From: DAOTWA01 sp963702935
Lineage (GTDB): Bacteria > Chloroflexota > Anaerolineae > Anaerolineales > Anaerolineaceae
Direction of reading: 5' to 3'
DNA length: 64,000 bases
Assembly: GCA_963702935.1 (NCBI GenBank)
Contig: OY969772.1
Location: 310,001 to 374,000, forward strand
The notes under the pieces were generated by a model that worked only from the letters and a program-made list of their open reading frames with translations, ran no database searches and was not told the origin of the DNA. A program made the translations under genes and the position numbers. Below are positions 15,053 to 23,479 of this stretch, piece after piece (the first letter of the stretch is position 1; every line of letters begins with the position of its first letter).

Positions 15053-16164
15053 ACATCTCTTCTGCCGTGCTACAGCGCCTGGTCGACTATACCGCCGCCA
15101 TCCAGCAGGTGCCTTCGCCCACCTTCGCGGAGACCGAGCGCGCCCACCTGGTGGCAGAACGATCCGAGATCCAGGGCCTGATGGACGTCGGCATCGATCC
15201 GGCGGGCAACGTGTATGCCCGCCTGCCCGGCAGGGACGGCGACCTGCCGCCCGTGGTAGTCAGCGCCCACCTGGACACCGTCTTTCCGGCGGAAACGGAT
15301 CTCAAATTGGCCCGCGAGCCTAACCGCCTGGCAGGGCCGGGCATCGGCGACAACTCCCTGGGCGTGGCCGGCCTTCTGGGCCTGGTCTGGGCGCTCCAGG
15401 AACGCCAGGTGATGCTTCCCGGGGACGTGTGGCTGGTCGCGGACGTGTGCGAAGAGGGCCTGGGCGATCTGAAAGGGATGAAAGCCGTGGTCGCGCGCTT
15501 CGCCGGGCGCCCCCTGGCGTACGTTGTGGTGGAAGGCATGGGCCTGGGGCAGGTCTTTCACCGCGGGTTGGGCGTGCAACGCTACCGGATTACCATGGAG
15601 GCGCCCGGCGGGCACTCCTGGATCGACTACGGCAAGCCCTCTGCCATCCACGAGCTGGCCGGCCTGATTACCCACCTGGCAGCCATGCCCCTACCCACCT
15701 CACCGCGCACCTCCCTCAACGTCGGAAAGATCAGCGGCGGCACTTCGGTCAACACCATCGCCGCCCAGGCCAGCCTGGAGCTTGACCTGCGCTCGGAAGA
15801 CGCCGGCACCCTGGATCGGCTGATCGGCCAGGTCCAGGCTGCGGCGCTGCGCGCCAGCCACGAGAAGGTGAAGTGCTCCTTCGAGCTGATCGGGCAACGA
15901 CCGGCAGGCTCGCTCGCGCGCAATCACCCCTTGCTGCGCCTGGCGGAAGACTGCCTGATCGGACAGGGCATCCGCCCGGCGACGGGCATCGGCTCGACGG
16001 ACGCCAACATTCCCCTCAGCCAGGGGCTTCCGGCAATCTGTATTGGCCTGACCACCGGCGGGGGAGCGCACACCTCAGGAGAATTCATCCGCACCAAGCC
16101 CTTGCGGCAGGGTCTGGAACAGCTCGTCCAGCTCTTGTGCCGCGCCTGGCAAGAGATTGGCTAA
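15049..16164 (+). CDS. M20 family metallopeptidase
   Basis: A 371-residue di-zinc aminoacylase/dipeptidase-type hydrolase. Metal and catalytic residues are visible: His74 and Asp76 in SAHLDTVF, bridging Asp101 in GIGDNSLG, catalytic/metal Glu135-Glu136 in V-C-E-E-G, and a late His near 344 in GGGAHTSGEF. The lid dimerisation domain, with VGKISGGTSVNTIA, lies between them. It has no signal peptide, so it acts in the cytosol, perhaps on a dipeptide or acylated amino acid. The start overlaps the kinase stop (ATGA), showing translational coupling. Confidence 0.9.
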   Translation: MNISSAVLQRLVDYTAAIQQVPSPTFAETERAHLVAERSEIQGLMDVGIDPAGNVYARLPGRDGDLPPVVVSAHLDTVFPAETDLKLAREPNRLAGPGIGDNSLGVAGLLGLVWALQERQVMLPGDVWLVADVCEEGLGDLKGMKAVVARFAGRPLAYVVVEGMGLGQVFHRGLGVQRYRITMEAPGGHSWIDYGKPSAIHELAGLITHLAAMPLPTSPRTSLNVGKISGGTSVNTIAAQASLELDLRSEDAGTLDRLIGQVQAAALRASHEKVKCSFELIGQRPAGSLARNHPLLRLAEDCLIGQGIRPATGIGSTDANIPLSQGLPAICIGLTTGGGAHTSGEFIRTKPLRQGLEQLVQLLCRAWQEIG

Positions 16165-16189
16165 TTTTTAGTCTATTGGAAATTCCGGT

Positions 16190-16250
16190 ACGTGTAGGGC
16201 GGCTTTCTAAGCCGCCGCCTATGGGGCGGGTTTGGAAACCCGCCACACGT
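16190..16250. repeat. Dispersed double-hairpin repeat, copy 2
   Basis: The second copy of the element at 4918, here framed by ACGTGT and ACACGT inverted ends (16190-16195, 16245-16250). Inside are the GGCGGCTT-tct-AAGCCGCC and GCGGGTTT-gg-AAACCCGC hairpins. It lies between the convergent peptidase and cyclase genes, where it could terminate both transcripts. The inverted ends make it look like a complete, non-coding mobile or REP-type unit. Confidence 0.8.
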
Positions 16251-16253
16251 CTT

Positions 16254-17984
16254 TTAAGCCTGGATGGACAGGACCTGATAGGCCTGCAAAGGCTCACGCT
16301 TGCCCTTGGCCTGGATAGGCTCCACCGGCCTGACCGTCACCCTATCCGCCACCTTCTGGTAGGTTTCGGCGCTGAGGATGACCTCTCCGGGGGCGGCGCT
16401 TTCCTGCAAGCGCTTGGCGATGTTGACGCAGTCGCCGATGGCGGTGTATTCCAGGCGAGTCTCCGTCCCCACCAGGCCCAGAACGGCCTCGCCGCAATGG
16501 ATGCCCACGCCAAAAGAAAGGCAAAGCTCGGGCGGCAGCTTACAGTGGAGCGCCTCGATCGCCTCCTGAATGGCCAGCCCGGCGCAAATTCCGCGTAGAA
16601 TGTGGTCCGGCTGCGGGACGGGCGCGTTGAACCAGGCCATGATGGCATCCCCCATGAACTTATCGATGGTGCCCACCTGCCCCAGCACGGCGTCCGCCGC
16701 AACGGCCAGGTGTTGGTTGAGCACCGAGACCAACTGCTCGGGGCTGACCTTCTCGCTGAAGCTGGTGAAGCCGCGGATGTCGGCAAAAAGCACGGTGATC
16801 TCGGCTCGCTTTCCACCTAGCGACAGGCTGTTCGGGTCGAGTTGGTCGATCACCGCCGGCGAGACCATGCGCTCGAACAGGCGCTGCCGGGCTTCCAGGT
16901 GCCGCTTTTCGGTCAGGTCATCCACCACGATGGTGACTCCCTGGGTAGCCCGGTCGGCGTCCTTGAAAGGGGACAGGCTGAAACGCAGGTCTACCTGCCC
17001 GCGCCCCGGCAGGGTCGGGTTGATTTCCAGGCCGATCACCGGGCGGTCGTTGTGCAGCACCTGTTCGACTTGCAGGCTCAGGTGGGGAGCCAGCAGCGGG
17101 GCGGCGGTCTCCAAAGTCTGGCCGGCCAGGCTCCCCGCCGGGTAGTTGAAGATGGCTTCTGCGGCCTGGTTGCAGAGCATCACGCGATCCTGGGCGTCGG
17201 TGGTGATCACCCCGCTGGGGATGGAGGCGAACACGTTGTCCAGCAAATTCTTCAGCTTGGTCGCTTCGGCCAGGGCGTTGCTCACGGAAGCGAACAGGCG
17301 CGCATTCTCGATGGCCACCGCCGCCTGATTGGCAAACGCCACCAGCAGGTCCAGCTCGTTCTGCGTGAAGATTCCCGCGCGGATGCGGTTATCGGCGTAG
17401 ATGAGGCCGATCAGCTCGTCTTTCACTTTCAGGGGAACGCACAGAATCGAGCGCAGGTTGTAAGCCACGATGCTATGCTGCCGGCCAAAGCGCGGATCTT
17501 GCTGGGCGTTGGTGGTGAGGATGGGCTCGCCTTGCTCTGCCACCTGGTTGAGGATGGTACGGCTGAGGGCAAAATCTGAGGGATCGATCAATTCTTGCCC
17601 CCAATTGCGGGCTACGCGCATGGCCAGCTTCCCCTGCTCGTTCTCCAGCATCAAGAAGCCCCGCTCTGCCCCGGTCAGGTGCACGATGGTATCCATCACG
17701 ATGCGCAAGACCACGTCCAGCTCCAGGGAAGAGTTGACCACCTGGCCGATTCCCGCCAGCGCGCGCAGGTTGCGACGCTCGTCCTCCAGCGTGGTCACCT
17801 GGCGTTGGAAGCCGGCCAACACGGTGGACATGCGCAGCAATCCCTCGTGGACGGCGGTTGGAAAGGTGGCAGAACGGTGCTGGCTGACGACCGCCAGCAA
17901 TTGATCCACCATGCGGCTCAATAATCTGGTTTGTTCTTCCAGGTTGAACGGAGTGGTCGAAGGGCCGCGAGGGTTGTTTGTCAA
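16254..17984 (-). CDS. GAF-PAS sensor adenylate cyclase (class III)
   Basis: A 576-residue soluble signalling protein: N-terminal helices, GAF domain (about 75-225), PAS domain (about 250-360), and a class III nucleotidyl cyclase domain (about 390-570). The metal aspartates are Asp402 (FADIRGFT) and Asp446 (KFMGDAIMAWF); Lys443 and Thr514 fit ATP specificity, and Asn521 and Arg525 (VNIAKR) stabilise the transition state. So the cyclase is predicted active and cAMP-forming. It ends beside repeat copy 2 and its ATG overlaps the stop of the transglutaminase gene by 4 bases, suggesting co-expression. The ligand sensed is not evident. Confidence 0.9.
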   Translation of the reverse strand: MTNNPRGPSTTPFNLEEQTRLLSRMVDQLLAVVSQHRSATFPTAVHEGLLRMSTVLAGFQRQVTTLEDERRNLRALAGIGQVVNSSLELDVVLRIVMDTIVHLTGAERGFLMLENEQGKLAMRVARNWGQELIDPSDFALSRTILNQVAEQGEPILTTNAQQDPRFGRQHSIVAYNLRSILCVPLKVKDELIGLIYADNRIRAGIFTQNELDLLVAFANQAAVAIENARLFASVSNALAEATKLKNLLDNVFASIPSGVITTDAQDRVMLCNQAAEAIFNYPAGSLAGQTLETAAPLLAPHLSLQVEQVLHNDRPVIGLEINPTLPGRGQVDLRFSLSPFKDADRATQGVTIVVDDLTEKRHLEARQRLFERMVSPAVIDQLDPNSLSLGGKRAEITVLFADIRGFTSFSEKVSPEQLVSVLNQHLAVAADAVLGQVGTIDKFMGDAIMAWFNAPVPQPDHILRGICAGLAIQEAIEALHCKLPPELCLSFGVGIHCGEAVLGLVGTETRLEYTAIGDCVNIAKRLQESAAPGEVILSAETYQKVADRVTVRPVEPIQAKGKREPLQAYQVLSIQA

Positions 17985-20329
17985 GATTGCCTCATATACT
18001 CCGGCCGGCGAGCCGGCCTTCGGGTGAGCAGGCGCAGGAGGAAAGCTTTATACGCCAGCCGGCGGATGTGCTTGCCGGCCTGGCGAGATCGCTCCAGGTC
18101 GCCGGGGTAAGGGCTATACTGCGAGCGTTGGTACTCTTCGAGCAGAGTCTCGGCCGCCGCCTGTCCTTCCGGAAGCAGGCCGACGAACAAGCCCACCCTT
18201 TCTGCGGGCGTCAGGGCAAGCCCTGGGCGTTGGCCCAGCAGCCACAGCGCCTGGTTGAGCGCTCCAAAGGCTTTTTGCAAGGGCGTCCGGGCCACCCGCC
18301 GCGACCAACGTTTCAGCCACCTGGGCGACGCAACTCCGCGTTTCTCCAGGTTGGTCTCTATCAGCAGGGGCAAAGGACGCGCCCCCACCCGGCCCCTCAT
18401 CAAGAACCAGGCCGCCACCAGCAGCAAGAGGACGGCGGCCAGCGCGATGGCCCAGGCGTAACGGCTGACGATTGCCTGGGGCGTAGCCGGCGTAGAAAGA
18501 TCGCCGGGGTTGTCCTTGGAGCGGGAGGCGAAAGCGCCCTGGTTGAGCTGGTCGAGCCGCCCCGCGGAATTCGGCAGCGTCTGGCTATCCGTGGAATTGC
18601 CGCCGGACGGCAGTTGGATAGCCGGCTGCGAAACTGTCGGCTCGAACACCACCCAGCCGACCCCGCTGAAATAGACCTCCGGCCAGGAATGCCCGTCCTT
18701 AACGCGCACGGAGTAGGTGCCCGTCTGCACGTCGTATTCACCCTGGGCAAAACCGACCACTAACCGCGCCGGGATGCCCACCGAGCGCAGTAAGACCACC
18801 TCGGCCGAGGCGTAATAGTTGCAAAAGCCCTGCTTCTCTTGAAAGAGGAACCACTCCAGGGGGTCTTCGTTGCGAGGTGGATTGGGGATGATCGAGGCGT
18901 ACTGGATATTGGTGCGCAAATAGTTCGTGATGGCGTCGGCCTTGTCGTAGGGGTTGCTCAATCCGTTGGTGACCTGACGCGCCAGAGCAGGGATATTAGC
19001 GGGCAAGTCCGAGGGAATCTCCAGATAACTGGCCCGCACCCAATCCGGATAATTCGTGTCGGAAGCTTGTAGCTCGGATACGGTCGGCGAGGCGATCAGG
19101 CTGTTCACGCTGTAGACCTCTCCGGCGCGGATGGGAGGGCTGGCGACCAGCATGGACAGGTCCACGGTGCCGTCCGGCGCAGGGTTGATTACGGCGCTGA
19201 CCGGATAATTGATCGAGGTCGGCAGAGGGGGACTATACATCGTGCTCAACAGGGAGACGCGCGAATCGAAGGTGAAGTTGACCTGATGCTGGTCACTCCA
19301 CTGCGGATAGGGGAGCGCGGAGCTTCCCGGAATGAGCTTCTTTTGATCCGTGAAGGAGCTGGACCACTGGCCGTTGCTGTACACGTCATAACTGCGCGCC
19401 CGCCAGTAATACTGGGTGCCGGTTGGGGGCGGCTCAGAAGCCTTCACCGTGAAGACCACCCCATCGCCCAATAACGTGCCCGTGCCCAGGGAAAGGCTGT
19501 TCCCATAGAAATCGGTGACCGCCCCCGCCGAGGAGCGCAACGAGGCGAAGACGTCCGAGAAACGTTGGCGCAGCGAGTTCCACGGCTGAGTGGCTTGAAC
19601 CCAGAGCGAGCTGGCCGGCGAAATCGAAGCGGCTAACGCAGGCACGTTCCAGGCCAGGAGGCTCAATACCACCACGACCCCCACCAGGGCGCGGGCAATG
19701 TCTCCTCCCAATTCGGAAGGCAACATCACTCCCGAGCGGCGCCACTCGTGGCGATAGTGCAGATAGGTCATACGTCCCAGGTAGAGCAGCCCGAAGAACA
19801 GGAAGACGCCCAGGTAGGTAGCCCAGGCGGCCAGGGCCGGGTCGTAATGGTTGATGATGAACAGCGTGACGCCGGAAGGCAAGAACGCCATCCAGGCGTT
19901 GCCATAACGCACGGAATAGTAGCCGGCGGTGAGGCTCAGGCTCCAGAACAGGATGCCCATCAGCGTCAGGAAAAGCACCGGGTCGGTGATCGCCTGGCGG
20001 TGGAAAAGCTGCCAGATCGTGACGCTCAAGCGCCCGCCCACGCTCACCAGGCGGTCATTCCAGGAGATGCCTTGCGCCATGGTAGAGCCGATCTGCCAGG
20101 GGATAAAAAATAGCCCATAAGCCAGCGCAAACAGCTTTACCACGCGGGGTGAAAATTTGCTCTGGCCCAGGGCCAGCCCAAACAGCGCGCCCAGCAACGC
20201 CAGGTATTGGATGCGCTCGAGGTGGGCAGTCCAGACTGTGGCGTACAATCGCGTGGCGGCAGTTAGAATCGCTACCAATAAGAAGAACGCGGCGGACAAA
20301 TCCCACCAGCGTGTTGATTGATCGTCCAT
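17981..20329 (-). CDS. TgpA-like transglutaminase membrane protein
   Basis: A 782-residue protein with five to seven N-terminal membrane helices, an external region with a transglutaminase-like core, a C-terminal helix (about 640-660) and a cytoplasmic tail. The core has Cys503 in GFCNYYASAEVV and His547 in VKDGHSWPEVYF, followed by F-E-P-T; these are the usual transglutaminase/cysteine-protease residues. The ATG at 20329 was preferred; TTG codons at 20344 and 20365 are alternatives and none has a strong ribosome-binding site. TgpA genes usually neighbour MoxR and DUF58 genes, absent here; instead this one is coupled to an adenylate cyclase. Confidence 0.85.
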   Translation of the reverse strand: MDDQSTRWWDLSAAFFLLVAILTAATRLYATVWTAHLERIQYLALLGALFGLALGQSKFSPRVVKLFALAYGLFFIPWQIGSTMAQGISWNDRLVSVGGRLSVTIWQLFHRQAITDPVLFLTLMGILFWSLSLTAGYYSVRYGNAWMAFLPSGVTLFIINHYDPALAAWATYLGVFLFFGLLYLGRMTYLHYRHEWRRSGVMLPSELGGDIARALVGVVVVLSLLAWNVPALAASISPASSLWVQATQPWNSLRQRFSDVFASLRSSAGAVTDFYGNSLSLGTGTLLGDGVVFTVKASEPPPTGTQYYWRARSYDVYSNGQWSSSFTDQKKLIPGSSALPYPQWSDQHQVNFTFDSRVSLLSTMYSPPLPTSINYPVSAVINPAPDGTVDLSMLVASPPIRAGEVYSVNSLIASPTVSELQASDTNYPDWVRASYLEIPSDLPANIPALARQVTNGLSNPYDKADAITNYLRTNIQYASIIPNPPRNEDPLEWFLFQEKQGFCNYYASAEVVLLRSVGIPARLVVGFAQGEYDVQTGTYSVRVKDGHSWPEVYFSGVGWVVFEPTVSQPAIQLPSGGNSTDSQTLPNSAGRLDQLNQGAFASRSKDNPGDLSTPATPQAIVSRYAWAIALAAVLLLLVAAWFLMRGRVGARPLPLLIETNLEKRGVASPRWLKRWSRRVARTPLQKAFGALNQALWLLGQRPGLALTPAERVGLFVGLLPEGQAAAETLLEEYQRSQYSPYPGDLERSRQAGKHIRRLAYKAFLLRLLTRRPARRPEYMRQS

Positions 20330-20441
20330 GTTTTGAGTGTACAATAAAACCCATCGCAGAGTCAATCATCCGGGTCAAAAGCCTTGCGATGGTAAACGTT
20401 GCCCTGTTCGTTCGCGCCAGGGGCCATCCGGGGAGGTGTGC

Positions 20442-21431
20442 ATGGATTTGTGGTGGAATCTTCAAGTCAGCGTCAACCTGTTTTTCCAAAGCCTGGGGGG
20501 TTGGCTGAACCCACCCATGCAATTCTTCACCTTTCTGGGCCGGGAAGAGTTCTTCGTGGCCGTCATGCCGGCCCTGTACTGGTGCATCGACGCCGCCCTC
20601 GGCGCGCGCATCGCCGCCATTCTCCTGTTGAGCGCCGGCGTGAATTGTGAGCTGAAGATCGGCTTCAGAGCTCCGCGGCCGTATTGGCTCGATACCCGGG
20701 TGAAAGCTCTCAGCCCGGAGACCTCCTTCGGCATGCCCTCCGGCCACGCCCAATTGGCCGCCAGCGTGTGGGGGGTGGCGGCCAGCGCCGTTAAACACAA
20801 AGGGGGGAAAGCTGCGCTGGTGGCGCTCATCTTCCTGATTGGCCTGTCTCGCATCCACTTAGGCGCTCACCTCATCGGCGACGTTCTGGTAGGATGGCTG
20901 ATCGGCGGGTTGGTCCTGTGGGCTTACCTGAGCTGGGAGCGCCCGCTGTTGGCCTGGGCTAAAAGGCAGAGCCTGGCCGCGCAGATCCTGCTATCGCTGG
21001 CCTCAGCCTTGCTCATGCTCCTGGTCGATTTTGCCCTGCGCGCCGCCATCGGCAATTACCAGATGCCGCAAGCCTGGCTGGATAACGCCCTCGCCGCCGC
21101 TCCCGGGGTGATCCCCAATCCGATGGATGCTACGACGATCTATACCCTGGCCGGCATGTGGTTCGGCTTTTCGAGCGGGCTGGCCTGGCTCTGGCACGTA
21201 GGCGGCTTCAGCGTGCGTGGAACTGCCTGGCAGCGCTTCCTGCGCTACCTGGTGGGCGGGCTGGGCGTGGCAATTCTATACGCCGGGCTGGGAGCCCTCT
21301 TCCCCCACGGCGCCCTCCCTATCGGATTGGCGCTGCGCTTTCTGCGCTACACCCTGGTGGGCGTCTGGATCACGGCTGCCGCCCCGCTCGTGTTCATCCG
21401 CCTGGGCCTGGCCGGACGGGCAGACGGGTAA
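20442..21431 (+). CDS. PAP2 family membrane phosphatase
   Basis: A 329-residue polytopic membrane enzyme of the phosphatidic acid phosphatase 2 family, possibly acting on undecaprenyl pyrophosphate or phospholipid phosphates. All three signature motifs are present: K-x6-R-P (Lys72 to Pro80, KIGFRAPRP), PSGH (99-102) and S-R-x5-H (136-143, SRIHLGAH). The C-terminal half adds extra membrane helices beyond the minimal fold. GGGGAGGTGTGC directly precedes the ATG at 20442. A very strong terminator follows. It could recycle the lipid carrier used by the downstream polysaccharide locus (inferred). Confidence 0.9.
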   Translation: MDLWWNLQVSVNLFFQSLGGWLNPPMQFFTFLGREEFFVAVMPALYWCIDAALGARIAAILLLSAGVNCELKIGFRAPRPYWLDTRVKALSPETSFGMPSGHAQLAASVWGVAASAVKHKGGKAALVALIFLIGLSRIHLGAHLIGDVLVGWLIGGLVLWAYLSWERPLLAWAKRQSLAAQILLSLASALLMLLVDFALRAAIGNYQMPQAWLDNALAAAPGVIPNPMDATTIYTLAGMWFGFSSGLAWLWHVGGFSVRGTAWQRFLRYLVGGLGVAILYAGLGALFPHGALPIGLALRFLRYTLVGVWITAAAPLVFIRLGLAGRADG

Positions 21432-21441
21432 TCTGCTCTCC

Positions 21442-21492
21442 AGCCCCTGAAGGTTTGCGCAGGATTTCTGCGCAAACCTTCAGGGGCTTTCT
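21442..21492 (+). terminator. Strong intrinsic terminator after the PAP2 gene
   Basis: A perfect 21-bp stem (arms 21442-21462 and 21468-21488, outer bases AGCCCCTGAAGG) with a 5-base loop, followed by TTTCTTG on the plus strand. It is 10 bases past the phosphatase stop. Confidence 0.9.
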
Positions 21493-21504
21493 TGTAAATA
21501 GCCG

Positions 21505-21533
21505 TTCGAATTTTACGGGATGCACTGTATAAT
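21505..21533 (+). promoter_or_regulatory. Promoter of the YtxH gene
   Basis: TTCGAA (21505-21510), 17-base spacer, and a perfect TATAAT (21528-21533) lie 38 bases before the YtxH start codon, just after the terminator of the preceding gene. The -35 match is weak. Confidence 0.45.
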
Positions 21534-21571
21534 CATCTGTGAGGGGCAGGGAAAAGAGCAAAGGAGGAATT

Positions 21572-21796
21572 ATGCGTCGAGTGATCAGTCTTATCGCCGG
21601 GTTATTGACCGGCGCGGTCGTTGGAGTAGCCATCGCGCTGCTCTTCGCGCCGGCTTCGGGTGAAAATCTTCGCCTGCAAATCCGTAAATACGTGGGCAAC
21701 ATGCAGCAGGAGATCGACCTGGCTGCCAGCAACAAGCGCGCCGAGATGGAAAAGCAGCTCGAAACCTTGCGCGTCCCACGCCACGGCGACGAATAA
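21572..21796 (+). CDS. YtxH domain-containing protein
   Basis: A 74-residue protein with one N-terminal membrane helix (VISLIAGLLTGAVVGVAIALLFAP) leading into the family motif A-P-x-S-G-E-x-x-R and a charged helical tail. YtxH proteins are small membrane-anchored, often stress-induced; their precise function is unknown. AAAGGAGGAATT immediately precedes the ATG at 21572, excluding the upstream in-frame alternative. It stands alone between a terminator and the convergent sigma-like gene. Confidence 0.85.
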   Translation: MRRVISLIAGLLTGAVVGVAIALLFAPASGENLRLQIRKYVGNMQQEIDLAASNKRAEMEKQLETLRVPRHGDE

Positions 21797-21810
21797 GCGT
21801 CCTTAAACGC

Positions 21811-23406
21811 TCAAGAAGATGGCGCGCTGACCTCCTGAATCTGCCAGTTGCCATCCACCTGCACCAGGCCGATATCCAGCCGGAGCACCGTCTCCGGCAA
21901 TTGAGCCGTCTCGTCCAGCACAGCTTGCAGGGTCACCTGGTCGCCTGTGCTGCTCAATGGGCTCCATACCACGTGATGCGGGTCGATTTGCGTGTGGTCG
22001 AGCGCCAGGGCGTCGTCCAGAGCCGCGACGCCCGGCAGGCGTGCGCGTAATGGGGGGGTGAACAGCTCGGTTACGTCGGAATTTCCCGCGCTCCACAGGG
22101 AAAAGAACTTCTTCAAGTTGGGACTGATCGGATCGACTGCCAGGTCCAGGCGCAGGGTCACCAGCCGCTGGTTGGGCTGCAACTGGCAAGTCTTTTCTGT
22201 CTGGCCGATCGCGCACAGGCTGTCATCTACCGGGCTCCAGCCCACGCTAAAACGTGCATGGAGGTTGGCTTGCTGCATGATCACGCCGCGCCCGTACCAC
22301 TCGCTCGGCAGGATCTTATTCTGGGGATCGCCGCAGTCGCAGCTCAAGCGCCCGGAGAAGGCGAATCCCTGTTGGCGGAACAGGCGCAGGCTCGGCTCAA
22401 ACAGCGCGTAGGTATTCTGGAAGGCACTGCCCAGCCCGGAGAGGCTCAGCTCGCAGGCGGTGCCGCTCTTGTCCGCTCCGGCGTCAGCCAACTCGACGTA
22501 AGGCGCGCTCTCTTGCAACGACACGGGCTGCCCCAGGGCCGCGCCCAGCATCGCCTGCCATTTCTGGCATTCCGCCAGGGTCGGGGGCGCCAGGTAGCCT
22601 TGCTCGGGCAGGGCAGCCTGGGGAGGCGCCGTTTTGGGCACCTCTGCCAGCACGCGCGCGAGCGTGGGCAAACCGGCCAGCGCCAGGACCAGCGCGATCA
22701 AAACTGCCAACATCCAGGGGCGCACGGCCAGCCCTGGAACGCGCAGCTTCCGCTGCTTGAAACCGGCGGCGAACCGGCGCGCGTCCGCTTCGAGAGCCGC
22801 GGCGAGCCCCGCATCTACCTGAATGTCAGCCGCCAGCCTGTCCAGCCCGGTGCGCACCGCAGCCGCTCCCGGCCCACCCGGCCCGGCGGGGAGTTCCCAG
22901 ACAGCCAGGCCATTTTCCACCAGGGCCTTCACCATCGCCGCGCGCCTTCCCAGGACGGCGCCCGCTTCCAGGTCGCTCAGCCCGGCAAAGACGGTCAGGC
23001 CCAGGGCCTCAGCTTGCGCCGGCGGCAGCGTGGACAACAGGGTCGAGAGCTGGTTGAGCTGTGCGCGCCAGGCCAACTGCTCCTGGGCGGAACGGGTCGC
23101 GCCGGCATCTGGGGGCAAGGAAGCCAGCGCATCACCCTGGCGGTAGCGCCGGCGTTTCCCACTTGCGATTCCCATCAACTGGATGCTGGCGGCGCTCTCG
23201 TCGAAATCGGGGAGATGCAGGCTCCGCAACGCCTGATGGAATGCCTCTGCCGTCAGAGTCTGGGCCGCCGCAACGTCCCCGGTAAAGGCCAGCAGATAAC
23301 GATACACCCCCTCGAGATGCCTGCGAGTAAAATCGGCAAGCTGAGACGCCGATCTATCGCCCTGACCCTCATCGCCGGGTTGGGCGTCCAACGAAAACTG
23401 AGACAT
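21811..23406 (-). CDS. Sigma-70-like (ECF-type) protein fused to a membrane-anchored outer domain
   Basis: A 531-residue protein. Residues 20-95 look like sigma region 2 (HLEGVYRYLLAFTGD, then A-E-A-F-H-Q-A-L-R), and 118-172 look like region 4 (LSTLPPAQAEALGLTVFAGL followed by D-L-E-A-G-A-V-L-G and a recognition helix). A single membrane helix lies at 230-252, and the rest is a secreted-type domain with several Cys (for example SCDCGD) that matches nothing I recognise. Region 4 is degenerate, so DNA binding is uncertain. It is the last gene of a minus-strand run after a metalloprotease. It may link an outer signal to transcription, or be a degenerate sigma-fold scaffold. Confidence 0.65.
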   Translation of the reverse strand: MSQFSLDAQPGDEGQGDRSASQLADFTRRHLEGVYRYLLAFTGDVAAAQTLTAEAFHQALRSLHLPDFDESAASIQLMGIASGKRRRYRQGDALASLPPDAGATRSAQEQLAWRAQLNQLSTLLSTLPPAQAEALGLTVFAGLSDLEAGAVLGRRAAMVKALVENGLAVWELPAGPGGPGAAAVRTGLDRLAADIQVDAGLAAALEADARRFAAGFKQRKLRVPGLAVRPWMLAVLIALVLALAGLPTLARVLAEVPKTAPPQAALPEQGYLAPPTLAECQKWQAMLGAALGQPVSLQESAPYVELADAGADKSGTACELSLSGLGSAFQNTYALFEPSLRLFRQQGFAFSGRLSCDCGDPQNKILPSEWYGRGVIMQQANLHARFSVGWSPVDDSLCAIGQTEKTCQLQPNQRLVTLRLDLAVDPISPNLKKFFSLWSAGNSDVTELFTPPLRARLPGVAALDDALALDHTQIDPHHVVWSPLSSTGDQVTLQAVLDETAQLPETVLRLDIGLVQVDGNWQIQEVSAPSS

Positions 23407-23479
23407 ATTCTTTACACCGTTAATTCTCTACCACTAATTCCTTACCGAAGGGTCGCTTATTTGTTTGAGCTTGTGCTCC

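Noticed and set aside
21797..21810. Short AGCGT/ACGCT hairpin between convergent YtxH and sigma-like genes
   Set aside because: Only five base pairs and no T-run; too weak to call a terminator.
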